Source of the DNA: Acidimicrobiia bacterium
GTDB lineage: Bacteria; Actinomycetota; Acidimicrobiia; UBA2766
Reading direction: 5' to 3'
Assembly (NCBI GenBank): GCA_020850945.1
Contig: JADZDR010000074.1
Location: 1 to 64,000, forward strand
Length of the DNA stretch: 64,000 nucleotides
Numbering within the stretch: position 1 is the first letter of the stretch; every line of letters starts with the position of its first letter. The notes under the pieces are model-generated. The model did not search any database. It saw only the letters and a program-made list of their open reading frames with translations, and was not told the origin of the DNA. Shown one piece after another: positions 1 through 7,475 of this stretch. A program made the position numbers and the translations under genes.

Positions 1-62
1 GCAAGCACGACGAGAAGGCCCACGGCAACTACCGCACGAAGGACACCATCCTCGACCTCTAG
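1..62 (+). CDS. 3' end of an unidentified protein (partial)
   Basis: Only the last 19 codons are visible, in the frame starting at base 3 and ending with TAG at 60-62. The residues are KHDEKAHGNYRTKDTILDL. The codon choice (GAC, GAG, AAG, CTC) looks like the real genes of this window, while the other two frames give arginine- and serine-rich strings. The tail is too short to assign to a family. Confidence 0.5.
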   Translation, partial: KHDEKAHGNYRTKDTILDL

Positions 63-316
63 CTAGCTGTAGCGATCTCGCCGGAGGTCTCTTGCGGGGC
101 TGTCACGGCCTGGCCGGCAGTCGCCGGGGACGGTTCCAGGCTGAGTGATCACTGCGGGGTCATGGCCCGGCTGGAGGTGTCGTGATGATGCGGGCCGCCC
201 GACATGCCGGCCGAATGGGCCGGTGTCCGGTGCCACAGGGGTGCGAGGTCGGCCTACGCCCCCTGCCCGTGGCTGAGTGGAGGTGTCGTAGACCGGCCTA
301 ACGAGATCGGCACGGG
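63..316. other. non-coding stretch before the hicAB promoter
   Basis: No convincing gene is visible. The only long open frame is on the minus strand (63-347) and is a low-complexity, Arg/Pro/Ala-rich translation typical of antisense GC-rich DNA. The right edge leads into the palindrome ahead of hicA. Confidence 0.4.
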
Positions 317-337
317 CATGTCTAGTAGATAGACATG
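317..337. promoter_or_regulatory. probable HicB operator, 8-bp inverted repeat
   Basis: Perfect inverted repeat CATGTCTA-GTAGA-TAGACATG, with 8-bp arms and a 5-nt spacer, ending 25 bp before the hicA start. HicB proteins with a C-terminal helix-turn-helix usually bind such a site to repress their own operon. The position and symmetry fit that role; the binding itself is inferred. Confidence 0.6.
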
Positions 338-362
338 TCGCGTCCATCCGGTAGACTGCGAA

Positions 363-599
363 ATGACCGGATCGCGGATCCTCGCCACGATTCTCACTCA
401 GAAGTGCGCATGCATGGAGGGCAAGGTGTGTTGCAGGAAGCTGCGCCAGAGCGGGTCACACGCGATCGTGCGCTGTGACTGCGGAGAGTTCAGCTGTCAG
501 ACGACCGTCCCGATCCACAAGGGTAGGGACTTACCGCGGGGCACACTCGCCGCGATCCGTCGTGACCTCGCGATGTGCCTCGGGCAAGGATGGATCTGA
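363..599 (+). CDS. hicA: HicA-family toxin (mRNA interferase-like)
   Basis: A small dsRNA-binding-fold toxin thought to cleave mRNA when its antitoxin is absent. The segment RQSGSHAIVRC (residues 28-38) followed by TTVPIHKGRDLPRGTL (47-62) is the HicA signature; His33 in the GSH motif is the expected catalytic histidine. The protein has 78 residues. Between the first helix and the GSH motif there are about seven more residues than usual, and they include a cysteine cluster (C15, C17, C23, C24), so activity is uncertain. The stop overlaps the hicB start by one base (TGATG), a typical coupled arrangement. The start at 363 is chosen because it lies just downstream of the operator; ATG 414 would remove the first helix. 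Confidence 0.72.
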   Translation: MTGSRILATILTQKCACMEGKVCCRKLRQSGSHAIVRCDCGEFSCQTTVPIHKGRDLPRGTLAAIRRDLAMCLGQGWI

Positions 600-988
600 T
601 GGATGCCGTAACGCGACACCGGGCGGTACTCGACAGACAGACAGATGCGTGGATCGTCACCTTCCCCGATCTGGCCGGCTGTCACACGTATGGGCGGACA
701 CTCCGGGCTGCGAAGCGCAACGCTCTGGATGTCTGTGCACTCTGGCTCGACGTGCCTGAGGCCCAGATCGAACTCGACTTCGACGTAAAGCTCCCCCGGG
801 GTGCAAAGACTCAGGTTCAGCGGGCCGTCAAAGCCCGGAGGGAGGCCGAGACGCTCAAGCATGAAGCGCAGGTCGAGACAGAGCAGGCCGCACGGTCATT
901 GGTCGACGGGATCGGATTGTCGATCCGGGATGCCGCCGAGTTGCTCGGCGTGTCTCCTGCCCGGGTCGGACAGCTCGTGAAGCCCTGA
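599..988 (+). CDS. hicB: HicB-family antitoxin with C-terminal helix-turn-helix
   Basis: Antitoxin that masks HicA and probably autoregulates the operon. The N-terminal half (about residues 8-60) has the degenerate RNase H-like HicB fold, with WIVTFPDLAGCHTYG as its hallmark. Residues 107-127 (SIRDAAELLGVSPARVGQLV) read as a helix-turn-helix, placing it in the HTH subclass rather than the ribbon-helix-helix subclass. A longer open frame begins at 575, but ATG 599, which overlaps the hicA stop, is the natural start and gives 129 residues. A middle segment rich in Glu, Arg and Lys (75-100) is probably a helical linker. Confidence 0.8.
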   Translation: MDAVTRHRAVLDRQTDAWIVTFPDLAGCHTYGRTLRAAKRNALDVCALWLDVPEAQIELDFDVKLPRGAKTQVQRAVKARREAETLKHEAQVETEQAARSLVDGIGLSIRDAAELLGVSPARVGQLVKP

Positions 989-1062
989 CAGGACGATCCC
1001 GCCGGGACCGGGCTGAGTAAGCCGCGCACTCGACGCCCACGCCGACCAGGACGCGACCCCCC

Positions 1063-1473
1063 GTGGATGATGTGAGGCCCGCCCGCGGTCTCCTCGACAC
1101 GTCAGTGGTGATCGAGGTCGAGCGGATCGAGCCGGCCCGACTGCCCCACGAGGTCACCGTGAGCGCGATCACGATGGCCGAGCTCGCGGCCGGACCCCAC
1201 GCCACACGAGACACCGCCGAACGCGCCCGCAGGCAGGACCGGCTGCAGCGGGCCGAGGCGGCCTTCGACCCACTCCCCTTCGACAACGAGGCGGCTCGGG
1301 CATACGGACGGATCTACGCAGCAGTGAGCGCCAAGGGTCGCAAGGCCCGCGGGCCACGAGTCGTGGACCTCCTGATCGCGGCGACTGCCTGCGCCCACGG
1401 CCTGCCGCTGTACATCTGCAACGCTCGTGACCTCAGAGGCCTCGATGGTCTCGTCGAGATCGTGAGCGTCTGA
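1063..1473 (+). CDS. vapC: PIN-domain ribonuclease, VapC-like, no obvious partner
   Basis: Predicted Mg-dependent endoribonuclease of the PIN fold. The acidic positions are present: D12 in LLDTSVVI, E40 in MAELAAG, D102 in RVVDLLIAATA, with N120/D123 near the end in ICNARDL. Length is 136 residues, normal for VapC. The start is GTG at 1063; GTG 1072 is an alternative. No VapB-type antitoxin lies directly upstream: the preceding gene is hicB, 74 bp away. It may have lost its antitoxin, or the antitoxin may lie elsewhere. It is one of three toxin genes within 2 kb. Confidence 0.75.
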   Translation: MDDVRPARGLLDTSVVIEVERIEPARLPHEVTVSAITMAELAAGPHATRDTAERARRQDRLQRAEAAFDPLPFDNEAARAYGRIYAAVSAKGRKARGPRVVDLLIAATACAHGLPLYICNARDLRGLDGLVEIVSV

Positions 1474-1584
1474 GCCCGGCCGGCTGGGGTGCACGCTGCG
1501 CAAGGATCGGGGGGCGCGTCACGGCGGCGGCGCGGGCGAAGTCGCCGGTTGTGCCGGTGGGGAAGTCACCCTGTGAAGTCGTGA

Positions 1585-1590
1585 TACACT
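1585..1590 (+). promoter_or_regulatory. candidate -10 box for a leaderless vapBC transcript
   Basis: TACACT lies 8 bp before the vapB ATG at 1599, which would place the transcription start at or next to the start codon. Leaderless transcripts of this kind are common in actinobacteria. No clear Shine-Dalgarno sequence precedes the ATG, in agreement. The flanking GTGA...TCAC half-sites could be an operator. This is read from spacing only. Confidence 0.35.
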
Positions 1591-1598
1591 GATTCACG

Positions 1599-1832
1599 AT
1601 GGCGAGGAACATCACCCTGTCACTTCCAGAAGAGCTCGTGCGCCGGGCCAAGATCCTGGCCGCAGAGCAGGACACCTCGGTGTCGGCGCTCGTGGCGTCG
1701 TTGCTGGAGCAGATGGTCGGTGATTCCTCCGACTACGACGACTTGTGGGCGAGGGAAGAAGGCGTCATGCAGTCGGGGGTCCTTCGGGTCGGCGACATGA
1801 CCTGGTCGCGTGACGATCTCCACGAGCGCTGA
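1599..1832 (+). CDS. vapB: ribbon-helix-helix antitoxin, VapB-like
   Basis: Small DNA-binding antitoxin of 77 residues. Residues 1-45 (ARNITLSLPEELVRRAKILA and the following helix) match a ribbon-helix-helix: one beta strand, then two helices. The tail (about 46-77), rich in acidic and tryptophan residues, would wrap the toxin. The stop is followed after three bases by the toxin gene, so the two are one operon. Autoregulation through the promoter just upstream is likely. Confidence 0.8.
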   Translation: MARNITLSLPEELVRRAKILAAEQDTSVSALVASLLEQMVGDSSDYDDLWAREEGVMQSGVLRVGDMTWSRDDLHER

Positions 1833-1835
1833 GCG

Positions 1836-2246
1836 ATGCAGTTCGTCGACACAAACGTCATCCTCTATGCGTACGACACGTCCGAGGGTGACCGCCATCG
1901 GCTCGCGCGGGATCTCGTCGGCAGGCTGGGTCGTCGGCGAAGTGGAGCATTGAGTGTCCAGGTTCTCCAGGAGTTCTACGTGAACGCCGTCACGAAGATC
2001 GCGGTCCGACTCTCGCCGGACGAGGCCCGTCGGCGGCTGCGAGCCCTCGGGCGCTGGCGCGTGCACACGCCCATGCCCGGGGATGTCGTGGCGGCGAGTG
2101 TCTTGAGCGAGGGCCACCAGATCTCGTTCTGGGACGCGATGATCATCCGCAGTGCAGCTGAGCTCGGTTGCGAGATCCTCTGGAGTGAGGATCTCAGCAG
2201 CGGCCAGAAGATCGCCGGCGTCGAGGTGCGCAACCCATTCGGCTGA
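1836..2246 (+). CDS. vapC: PIN-domain toxin VapC
   Basis: PIN-fold ribonuclease paired with the antitoxin directly upstream. The conserved acids are visible: D5 in MQFVDTNVILYAYD, E46 in VLQEFYVN, D100 in ISFWDAMIIRSA, and E118/D119 in LWSEDL. It has 136 residues, the usual length. The intact active site and intact partner suggest a functional pair, one of two complete vapBC pairs in the window. Confidence 0.85.
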   Translation: MQFVDTNVILYAYDTSEGDRHRLARDLVGRLGRRRSGALSVQVLQEFYVNAVTKIAVRLSPDEARRRLRALGRWRVHTPMPGDVVAASVLSEGHQISFWDAMIIRSAAELGCEILWSEDLSSGQKIAGVEVRNPFG

Positions 2247-2320
2247 CCAGTTGACTTTCGTGGGGGGGTCTTATGTTGACGGGGCATCTTGGGTTCTTCT
2301 GTGGTTGGGGGAGGTCTCGA

Positions 2321-2875
2321 GTGAGGGTGCGGGTTCTTGCGGGTGTCGGGCTCGGACTTTTCGTTTCGGCTGCGCTGGCTGTGATGTGGGTGCTGGGTGG
2401 TGAGGTGGATGCTGCGCCGCCGGGTCCGGACGAGCCGTCCCGCCTGTCGATCTCGCCGACGGCGGGGCCGCGTGGTACCGAGATCGAGGTGACGATCACG
2501 AACTGCACGCCCATGGGTCCGGCCACAAACACGATCATGACCATGTCTGGTCCGGGCTGGTCGCTTGTGAGCGGGGTGGTGGACGCGATGAGTCTGGATA
2601 CTGACCGGACCGCTCGTGGCTCGTTTGTCGTTCCCGAGGTTGCCGAGGGCCCCCCGGGGGAGGAGTTTCCCTCGGGCGTGTATCGGGTTCACGGAGGGTG
2701 TGGTTTGCAGGATCAGGCGTTCGCGACAGTGCCTGACTCCGTGGAGTTCGAGGTGACGGACGGGCCGGTGCCGACGACGACGGTCCCGGAGGATCTTGAA
2801 GAGACCGAGACGCAGGCGACGGAACCCGGCACTGTGCCGACCCCTGCGGTGGCGGACCCGGCGGTGACGGGATGA
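2321..2875 (+). CDS. secreted protein with an Ig-like domain, function unknown
   Basis: The start GTG at 2321 is preferred because a strong GGGGGAGG Shine-Dalgarno sits just upstream; an in-frame ATG at 2273 would add 16 residues. The product (184 residues) begins with RVRVR, a hydrophobic stretch of about 22 residues and a small-residue region (VDAAPPG), a standard Sec signal peptide. Residues about 40-145 (SISPTAGPRGTEIEVTITNC onward) resemble a single IPT/TIG or Big-type beta-sandwich with three cysteines. The tail is rich in Thr, Pro and Glu, like a linker in secreted actinobacterial proteins. No enzymatic motif is visible. Confidence 0.65.
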   Translation: MRVRVLAGVGLGLFVSAALAVMWVLGGEVDAAPPGPDEPSRLSISPTAGPRGTEIEVTITNCTPMGPATNTIMTMSGPGWSLVSGVVDAMSLDTDRTARGSFVVPEVAEGPPGEEFPSGVYRVHGGCGLQDQAFATVPDSVEFEVTDGPVPTTTVPEDLEETETQATEPGTVPTPAVADPAVTG

Positions 2876-2981
2876 GACGGAGGGGTTTCGGGGCCGCGGC
2901 CTCGAGATGTCGGCCGACAACGGCCACTGGCTCGTCGTCGACGGCTACGGCTCCGTGCACGACGCCGGCTGGACGTCCTGA
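2868..2981 (+). pseudogene. relic of a cell-surface repeat protein (3' fragment)
   Basis: An open frame from 2868 to a stop at 2979-2981 encodes SADNGHWLVVDGYGSVHDAG near its end. This resembles one unit of the WLV-x-D-x-G-x-V tandem repeats found in large secreted actinobacterial proteins. The frame is closed upstream by a TGA at 2865-2867 inside the preceding gene. Nothing else of such a protein is present, so it looks like the leftover 3' end of a deleted gene. The segment is short and the call tentative. Confidence 0.35.
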
Positions 2982-2987
2982 TCCTGC

Positions 2988-3623
2988 TCAGCACAAGCCG
3001 GGTAGGAGGAACTCGCGGATGAACGCAGCGGTCTGCTCGGGGTCGGCGATGTCGAAGGTGACCCCCGGCGTCGCGCTGAGCGAGAACACCATGCGGGCGA
3101 TCCACTCGGCGGAGCGCATGACGTCGAGGTCGGCGCGGACCTCGCCTCGATCGCGGGCGGTCTCGATGAGGGGGACGATCGCCTCCATCGCCATACCGAG
3201 CATCTCGCGCGCCTCCGTCGAGACCATGCGGGCGAGGGAGTCGGGGTCGGCGCGGCGCAGGGCGGCGCTGATCGGATCCTCCCGTATGAAGCGATTCGTG
3301 AGGCGGGCGACCTCCTCGATCTGGGCGGAGAGACCGTCGAGGACGGCGGTGCGGCGCATGATCTCGTCGAGGAAGATACGGGTGCGGGCGGCGGCGACCT
3401 CGTTGAACAGCGCCGCCTTGTCCGGGAAGTGGCGGTAGACGCTGCGGCGCGAGAGGCCGGCTTCGCGGGCGATGTCCTCCATCGACGTCTTCTGGAACCC
3501 GTAGCGGGCGAAGCAGGCCTCGGCCGCCTCGAGGATCCGCCCGGCACTGGGCGGCTCGTCGGTGTCGGCCGGGGCGTCGGCCGGGGCAGGGGATGGGGGT
3601 TGGGGTAGCGGTTCTCGGGACAT
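2988..3623 (-). CDS. TetR-family regulator, likely controlling cassette 1
   Basis: One-domain ligand-responsive repressor, 211 residues from ATG 3623, which has a GAGGAACG ribosome site; an upstream in-frame ATG at 3680 is less likely. The DNA-binding helix-turn-helix is at about residues 46-70 (TSMEDIAREAGLSRRSVYRHF). The N-terminal 27 residues are Pro/Ala-rich and disordered. The C-terminal part is the variable ligand and dimer domain. It is divergent from the flavoprotein-SCP2-flavoprotein cassette, and palindromes lie in the 140-bp gap between them, so it is the obvious candidate regulator of that operon. Its ligand cannot be read from the sequence. Confidence 0.85.
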   Translation of the reverse strand: MSREPLPQPPSPAPADAPADTDEPPSAGRILEAAEACFARYGFQKTSMEDIAREAGLSRRSVYRHFPDKAALFNEVAAARTRIFLDEIMRRTAVLDGLSAQIEEVARLTNRFIREDPISAALRRADPDSLARMVSTEAREMLGMAMEAIVPLIETARDRGEVRADLDVMRSAEWIARMVFSLSATPGVTFDIADPEQTAAFIREFLLPGLC

Positions 3624-3667
3624 CGATCGTTCCTCGGTTCCCCGCAGGTTAGCCCGCCCCGCCACAT

Positions 3668-3709
3668 TTGCACAGTGCACGATTTCTGGTAACGTGTGCC
3701 AGGGGCACA
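3668..3709. promoter_or_regulatory. promoter and operator-like palindromes between tetR and cassette 1
   Basis: Two perfect inverted repeats: TGCAC-A-GTGCA (3669-3679) and TGTGCC-AGG-GGCACA (3695-3709). TTGCAC (3668-3673) and TAACGT (3690-3695), spaced 16 bp, would make a plausible plus-strand -35/-10 pair that both palindromes overlap. This is a natural site for repression by the divergent TetR protein. The exact operator cannot be chosen between the two palindromes. Confidence 0.45.
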
Positions 3710-3721
3710 GATCAGTCGTAT

Positions 3722-3751
3722 GTCCACCGCATGCCCGTCCACCGCATGCCC
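3722..3751. repeat. tandem 15-bp duplication in the leader of cassette 1
   Basis: GTCCACCGCATGCCC occurs twice head to tail (3722-3736 and 3737-3751), ending just before the AAGGGAGG ribosome site. Each unit carries an in-frame ATG of the flavoprotein frame, so translation could begin earlier than the GTG at 3764. It may be a recent slippage duplication. Confidence 0.7.
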
Positions 3752-3763
3752 AAGGGAGGTTCC

Positions 3764-5365
3764 GTGCAGACGACCTATGACGCGATCATCATCGGAGCGG
3801 GACACAACGGCCTCTGCCTCGCCGCGTATCTCGCGAGAGCGGGGCTGAAGACGGCGATCGTCGAGCGCCGCCACGAGGAAGGCGGCGGGGCGAACACCGA
3901 GGATCCCGTCGTGCCCGGCTTCAGGTTCAACCTGCATGCGAACTACATGGAGTTCTTCGACATCATGCCGATGATCAAGGACTTCGACCTCGAGAACTGC
4001 GGGCTGCGCTCGATCACGCCCGAGAACCAGGCGGGCATCGCGTTCTCCGACGGTCGGCCCCCGATCGTGCTGCACCGCAAGGACCTCCTCGACAAGACGC
4101 ACGCGAGCATCTCCCGCTACTCCAAGGCCGACGCCGACACCTACGTCGAGATCCAGAAGCGCACGAAGGACTTCGGCCCTCTCCTCGCCTTCGGCATGTA
4201 CAGCCTCCCCTTCGACGGTATGGCCGAGGGCCAGGCGATGCTCCTCGAACAGATGTACGGCGACTGGGGCATCACCGCCAAGGACGCGATCAAGACCCCG
4301 AAGGTCATGATCGATGAGCTCTACGAGTCACCCGAGATGCGCACGCTCATGTACCGGGTGAGCGTCGAGTTCGGCGTCGGCGTCGACACCGCCGGCTTCG
4401 CGAGCATGATCCTCCTCGCAGTCCCGTGGATGGTCGGCTGCTGGCGGCTCGCCAAGGGCGGCACGCACACGCTCGCCAAAGCGATGTCGCAGGCCTGCTA
4501 CGCCCACGGCGTCGACCTCATCGAGAACACCGAGGTCGACCGGATCATCGTCGAGGACGGCCGTGCCGTCGGTGTCGTCGCCCGCGGCACCGAGTTCCGG
4601 GCCACGAAGTGCGTCGCCACGAACGCCGACCCGAAGCAGACCCTCATCGAGCAGGTCGGCGAGGAGCACCTGCCGGCGAACTGGGTGAGGCGGGCGAAGA
4701 ACTTCCGCTTCGGGCCGAGCCACGTCCTCGCCACGCCGATGTTCTGCCTCTACGACGCCCCCGACTACAAGTCGGCGAGATGGGACCCCGACATCAACAA
4801 GACCCACTACACCGTCGTCGGCTACGACGGACCGGAGGACTGCATCCGCTACATCCGCGATGCCTACTCCGGCATCGTGCCCCAACCCGCCGCCGGCACG
4901 TGGGTGAACTCGCTGTGGGATCCGTCGCAGGCGCCGCCGGGACGGCACGCCGCCACGGGCTGGTACTTCTTCCCGTCCGCGAGCGAGCTCTCGACCGAGG
5001 AGTGGGAAGAGGTTCGCGAGACCTACAACGACCGCTTCCTCGACCGCTGGGCGCAGTTCGCGCCGAACATGACACGCGACAACGTCATCGCCGACGAGCT
5101 CTACACACCCGACCAGATGGAGCGAAAGAACTACATGTGGGAGGGCGACTTCTCCAACGGCGAGATGGCCCTCGACCAGATGTTCGCGAACAGGCCCTGG
5201 CCCGAGGCCGCGACCTACCGGCTCGGTGTCGACGGCTTGTACCTGTGCGGGCCGTCCGCCTATCCAGGGGGCGGCATGCACGCCGCACCGGGCTACAACG
5301 CTTACAAGGCGATCGCCGAGGACCTGGACCTACCCAGTCCCGTTGTCACCGAGAGGGGATACTGA
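3764..5365 (+). CDS. FAD-dependent oxidoreductase A1, phytoene-desaturase/PYROXD2-like
   Basis: Flavoprotein of 533 residues from GTG 3764, chosen for the AAGGGAGG site 5 bp upstream; the frame stays open further upstream. The FAD dinucleotide-binding motif GAGHNG is at residues 11-16, followed by VERRHEEGGGANTEDPV, typical of the phytoene dehydrogenase/PYROXD2 superfamily. The C-terminal FAD-contact segment is GLYLCGPSAYPGGGMHAAPGYNA. There is no signal peptide or membrane segment. The family desaturates or oxidises hydrophobic, often isoprenoid, substrates. It is the first gene of an A-SCP2-B operon. The second copy (34491-36092) has exactly the same length and is alignable throughout. No carotenoid synthesis genes are nearby, so carotenogenesis is unlikely; the substrate is unknown. 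Confidence 0.8.
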   Translation: MQTTYDAIIIGAGHNGLCLAAYLARAGLKTAIVERRHEEGGGANTEDPVVPGFRFNLHANYMEFFDIMPMIKDFDLENCGLRSITPENQAGIAFSDGRPPIVLHRKDLLDKTHASISRYSKADADTYVEIQKRTKDFGPLLAFGMYSLPFDGMAEGQAMLLEQMYGDWGITAKDAIKTPKVMIDELYESPEMRTLMYRVSVEFGVGVDTAGFASMILLAVPWMVGCWRLAKGGTHTLAKAMSQACYAHGVDLIENTEVDRIIVEDGRAVGVVARGTEFRATKCVATNADPKQTLIEQVGEEHLPANWVRRAKNFRFGPSHVLATPMFCLYDAPDYKSARWDPDINKTHYTVVGYDGPEDCIRYIRDAYSGIVPQPAAGTWVNSLWDPSQAPPGRHAATGWYFFPSASELSTEEWEEVRETYNDRFLDRWAQFAPNMTRDNVIADELYTPDQMERKNYMWEGDFSNGEMALDQMFANRPWPEAATYRLGVDGLYLCGPSAYPGGGMHAAPGYNAYKAIAEDLDLPSPVVTERGY

Positions 5366-5366
5366 G

Positions 5367-5822
5367 ATGCCCGACGTCTACACAACACCCTGGTACGAGG
5401 CCGTGAAAGAGGCCATCAACAACGCCGTGGCGGAGCTCCCGAACGCGCCGACGGACTCCTTCACGATCCAGGCCGAGATCGTGGGCGACGGTGCGTCGCC
5501 GTACGTCTCCGACGGTGACACCCTCCGATTCCTGATCCGCCTCGAGGGCGGCCAGTGCGCCTGGTACCGCGAGATCGACGCGGACGACCCGTCTGTGAAG
5601 CTCGACTACCGCTTCACGGGCCCGGCGACCGTCTTCGACGAGATCGCCGCCGCCGCCCAGGATCCGATCGACGCCGCCCTCTCGGGGGCGATCAAGGTGC
5701 GGGGCGACATGCGCTTCCTCATGCGCCAGGCCGAGATGGTGCAGGTGCTGCTCGACGCGTACTCCAAGCGTGTCGACACGACGTGGCCGAACGGCCGGCC
5801 GCCGTACAACGGGGTGGGATGA
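5367..5822 (+). CDS. SCP2-like (sterol carrier fold) protein of cassette 1
   Basis: Cytosolic protein of 151 residues beginning 1 bp after the A1 stop. The C-terminal half (about residues 75-135), with LDYRFTGPATVFDEIAAA and the following KVRGDMRFLMRQ, matches the SCP2 sterol-binding fold, which carries lipids in a hydrophobic tunnel; the KVRGD-M pattern is the usual SCP2 signature. The gene after it starts 1 bp beyond its stop. Placement between two flavoproteins suggests it presents a hydrophobic substrate to them. The closest relative in the window is the equivalent gene of cassette 2, with which it shares long identical blocks. Confidence 0.75.
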   Translation: MPDVYTTPWYEAVKEAINNAVAELPNAPTDSFTIQAEIVGDGASPYVSDGDTLRFLIRLEGGQCAWYREIDADDPSVKLDYRFTGPATVFDEIAAAAQDPIDAALSGAIKVRGDMRFLMRQAEMVQVLLDAYSKRVDTTWPNGRPPYNGVG

Positions 5823-5823
5823 G

Positions 5824-7425
5824 ATGACGCTCAAGGACACCTACGACGCCATCATCATCGGCGCCGGCCACAACGGCCTCACGCTCGGCGCCTACCTCGC
5901 CCGCAGCGGGCTCGACGTGATCGTGCTCGAACGCCGCCACGAGGAAGGCGGTGGCCTCTGCAGCGAGGAGGTCACCCGCGCCGGCTTCGTGCACAACATG
6001 CACGCCAACTACCACACGTTCGTCGACATGGCCCCGCCCGTCGCCGACCTCGACGTGCGCGGTCACGGCATCGAGTACGTGCGGCCCGAGGTGCAGATGG
6101 CCTCGATCTTCGACGACGGCAGCGCCCTCACGATCCACACCGACATGGAGAAGACGCTCGCCTCGATGTCACGGTTCAACGAGGAGGACGCCGCCACGTT
6201 CGAGCGCCTCTACGGCGAGGCGCACGGTTTCGTCGACCTCCTCCTCGGCACGCTCATGTACCAGCCGCCCCTGAACGTGAAGGAGCTCACGAAGGCTCTC
6301 GCCACGTTCGGTGTGGAGGACCGGTCCGAGTTCCTCTCCGTGAAGCTGCGCCGCGAGACGATCAACCAGTTCCTCGACCGCCACTTCAAGGACGACCGCA
6401 TCAAGGCGCACCTCGCCTTCCACGGGGCCGTCTGCGCCTACACGAACGACGTGCCCGGCCTCGCGATCGGCTATCCGCTGCTCGTCGGCAAGATCGACAA
6501 CTGGCACATCTGCCTCGGCGGCTCGCACCGACTCGCCCACGCCCTCTGGCGCGATCTCGCCCAGCACGGCGGTGTCATGTGGTCCGACGCCGAGGTCACG
6601 AACATCGTCGTCGACGGCAACCGGGCCGTCGGCGTGCGCCTCGCCGACGGCATCGAGCTCCACGCCCGCAAGCTCGTCGCCTCCACCGTGTCCGTCGAGC
6701 AGACGTTCCTCGAGTTCGTCGATCCCGGCGACATCCCCGAGGAGTTCGCGCACGACGTCAAGACCAAGGTCGTGCACAAGGACTGGTCGCTGTTCTCCGT
6801 CCATCTCGCGATGAGCGCCTTCCCCGAGTACGTCGCGGCCGAGTTCGACCCCGACGTGAACCGGGCGTGGGTCGTGAACCTCGGCATCGACTCGCCGGCC
6901 AAGCTCAACCGCGACTGGGCCGAGATCCGTGCGGGCCGCCTCGTCGACCCCCAGCCCAACGCCGCCGTGAACTCGCTGTACGACCCGACGGACGCACCGC
7001 CGGGCTTCGCGACCGGACTCCTCCGCCAGTTCGCCCCGTTCGCGCTCGCCGACGGCGGCGAGGGCGCATGGGACGACATGGGCCGCTGGTACGGCCAGAA
7101 GTGCATCGACACGTGGCGGCGCTACGCCCCCAACCTCACCGACGACGCCATCGTCGAGTGGTCGGTGTTCACCCCGCACGACATCGCCCGCAAGCTTCCG
7201 AACATGGTGCGGGGCGACTGGATGATGGGCGAGATCAGCCTCGCCAACATGCTCGACACGCGGCCCCTGCCCGAGCTCGGCCAGTACCGCACTCCCGTCG
7301 AGGGCCTCTACATGGCCGGGTCGACGCAGCACCCGCACGGGTTCATCACGTTCGGTCCCGGCTACAACGCCCTCCAGGTCATCGCCGAGGACCTCGACAT
7401 CGAGAAGTGGTGGCAGCAGATCTGA
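5824..7425 (+). CDS. FAD-dependent oxidoreductase B1, phytoene-desaturase/PYROXD2-like
   Basis: Flavoprotein of 533 residues, paralogous to A1 but clearly a separate type. The FAD motif GAGHNG is at residues 13-18, then LERRHEEGGGLCSEEV; near the end GLYMAGSTQHPHGFITFGPGYNA contacts FAD. B-type proteins carry HANYHTFVD where A-type proteins carry HANYMEFFD or HAQFMEFFD. The gene ends the tightly packed operon A1-SCP2-B1. Its cassette 2 counterpart (36572-38164) is very similar. A and B may form a heterodimer or act in sequence on an SCP2-bound substrate; that is inference. Confidence 0.8.
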   Translation: MTLKDTYDAIIIGAGHNGLTLGAYLARSGLDVIVLERRHEEGGGLCSEEVTRAGFVHNMHANYHTFVDMAPPVADLDVRGHGIEYVRPEVQMASIFDDGSALTIHTDMEKTLASMSRFNEEDAATFERLYGEAHGFVDLLLGTLMYQPPLNVKELTKALATFGVEDRSEFLSVKLRRETINQFLDRHFKDDRIKAHLAFHGAVCAYTNDVPGLAIGYPLLVGKIDNWHICLGGSHRLAHALWRDLAQHGGVMWSDAEVTNIVVDGNRAVGVRLADGIELHARKLVASTVSVEQTFLEFVDPGDIPEEFAHDVKTKVVHKDWSLFSVHLAMSAFPEYVAAEFDPDVNRAWVVNLGIDSPAKLNRDWAEIRAGRLVDPQPNAAVNSLYDPTDAPPGFATGLLRQFAPFALADGGEGAWDDMGRWYGQKCIDTWRRYAPNLTDDAIVEWSVFTPHDIARKLPNMVRGDWMMGEISLANMLDTRPLPELGQYRTPVEGLYMAGSTQHPHGFITFGPGYNALQVIAEDLDIEKWWQQI

Positions 7426-7475
7426 CAGCCGACGCGAGATCGGCCGAGGACAGCGCGCCCGGCTCGGCCGGGACG

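Noticed and set aside
63-347. Minus-strand gene of 94 codons before hicA
   Set aside because: Low-complexity Arg/Pro/Ala/Gly product, no ribosome site, and its start overlaps the hicA operator.
3764-7425. Carotenoid biosynthesis (phytoene desaturase crtI) for the A/B flavoproteins
   Set aside because: The fold is similar, but no crtB, crtE or lycopene cyclase gene is present, and the SCP2 gene between the two is not found in carotenoid operons.
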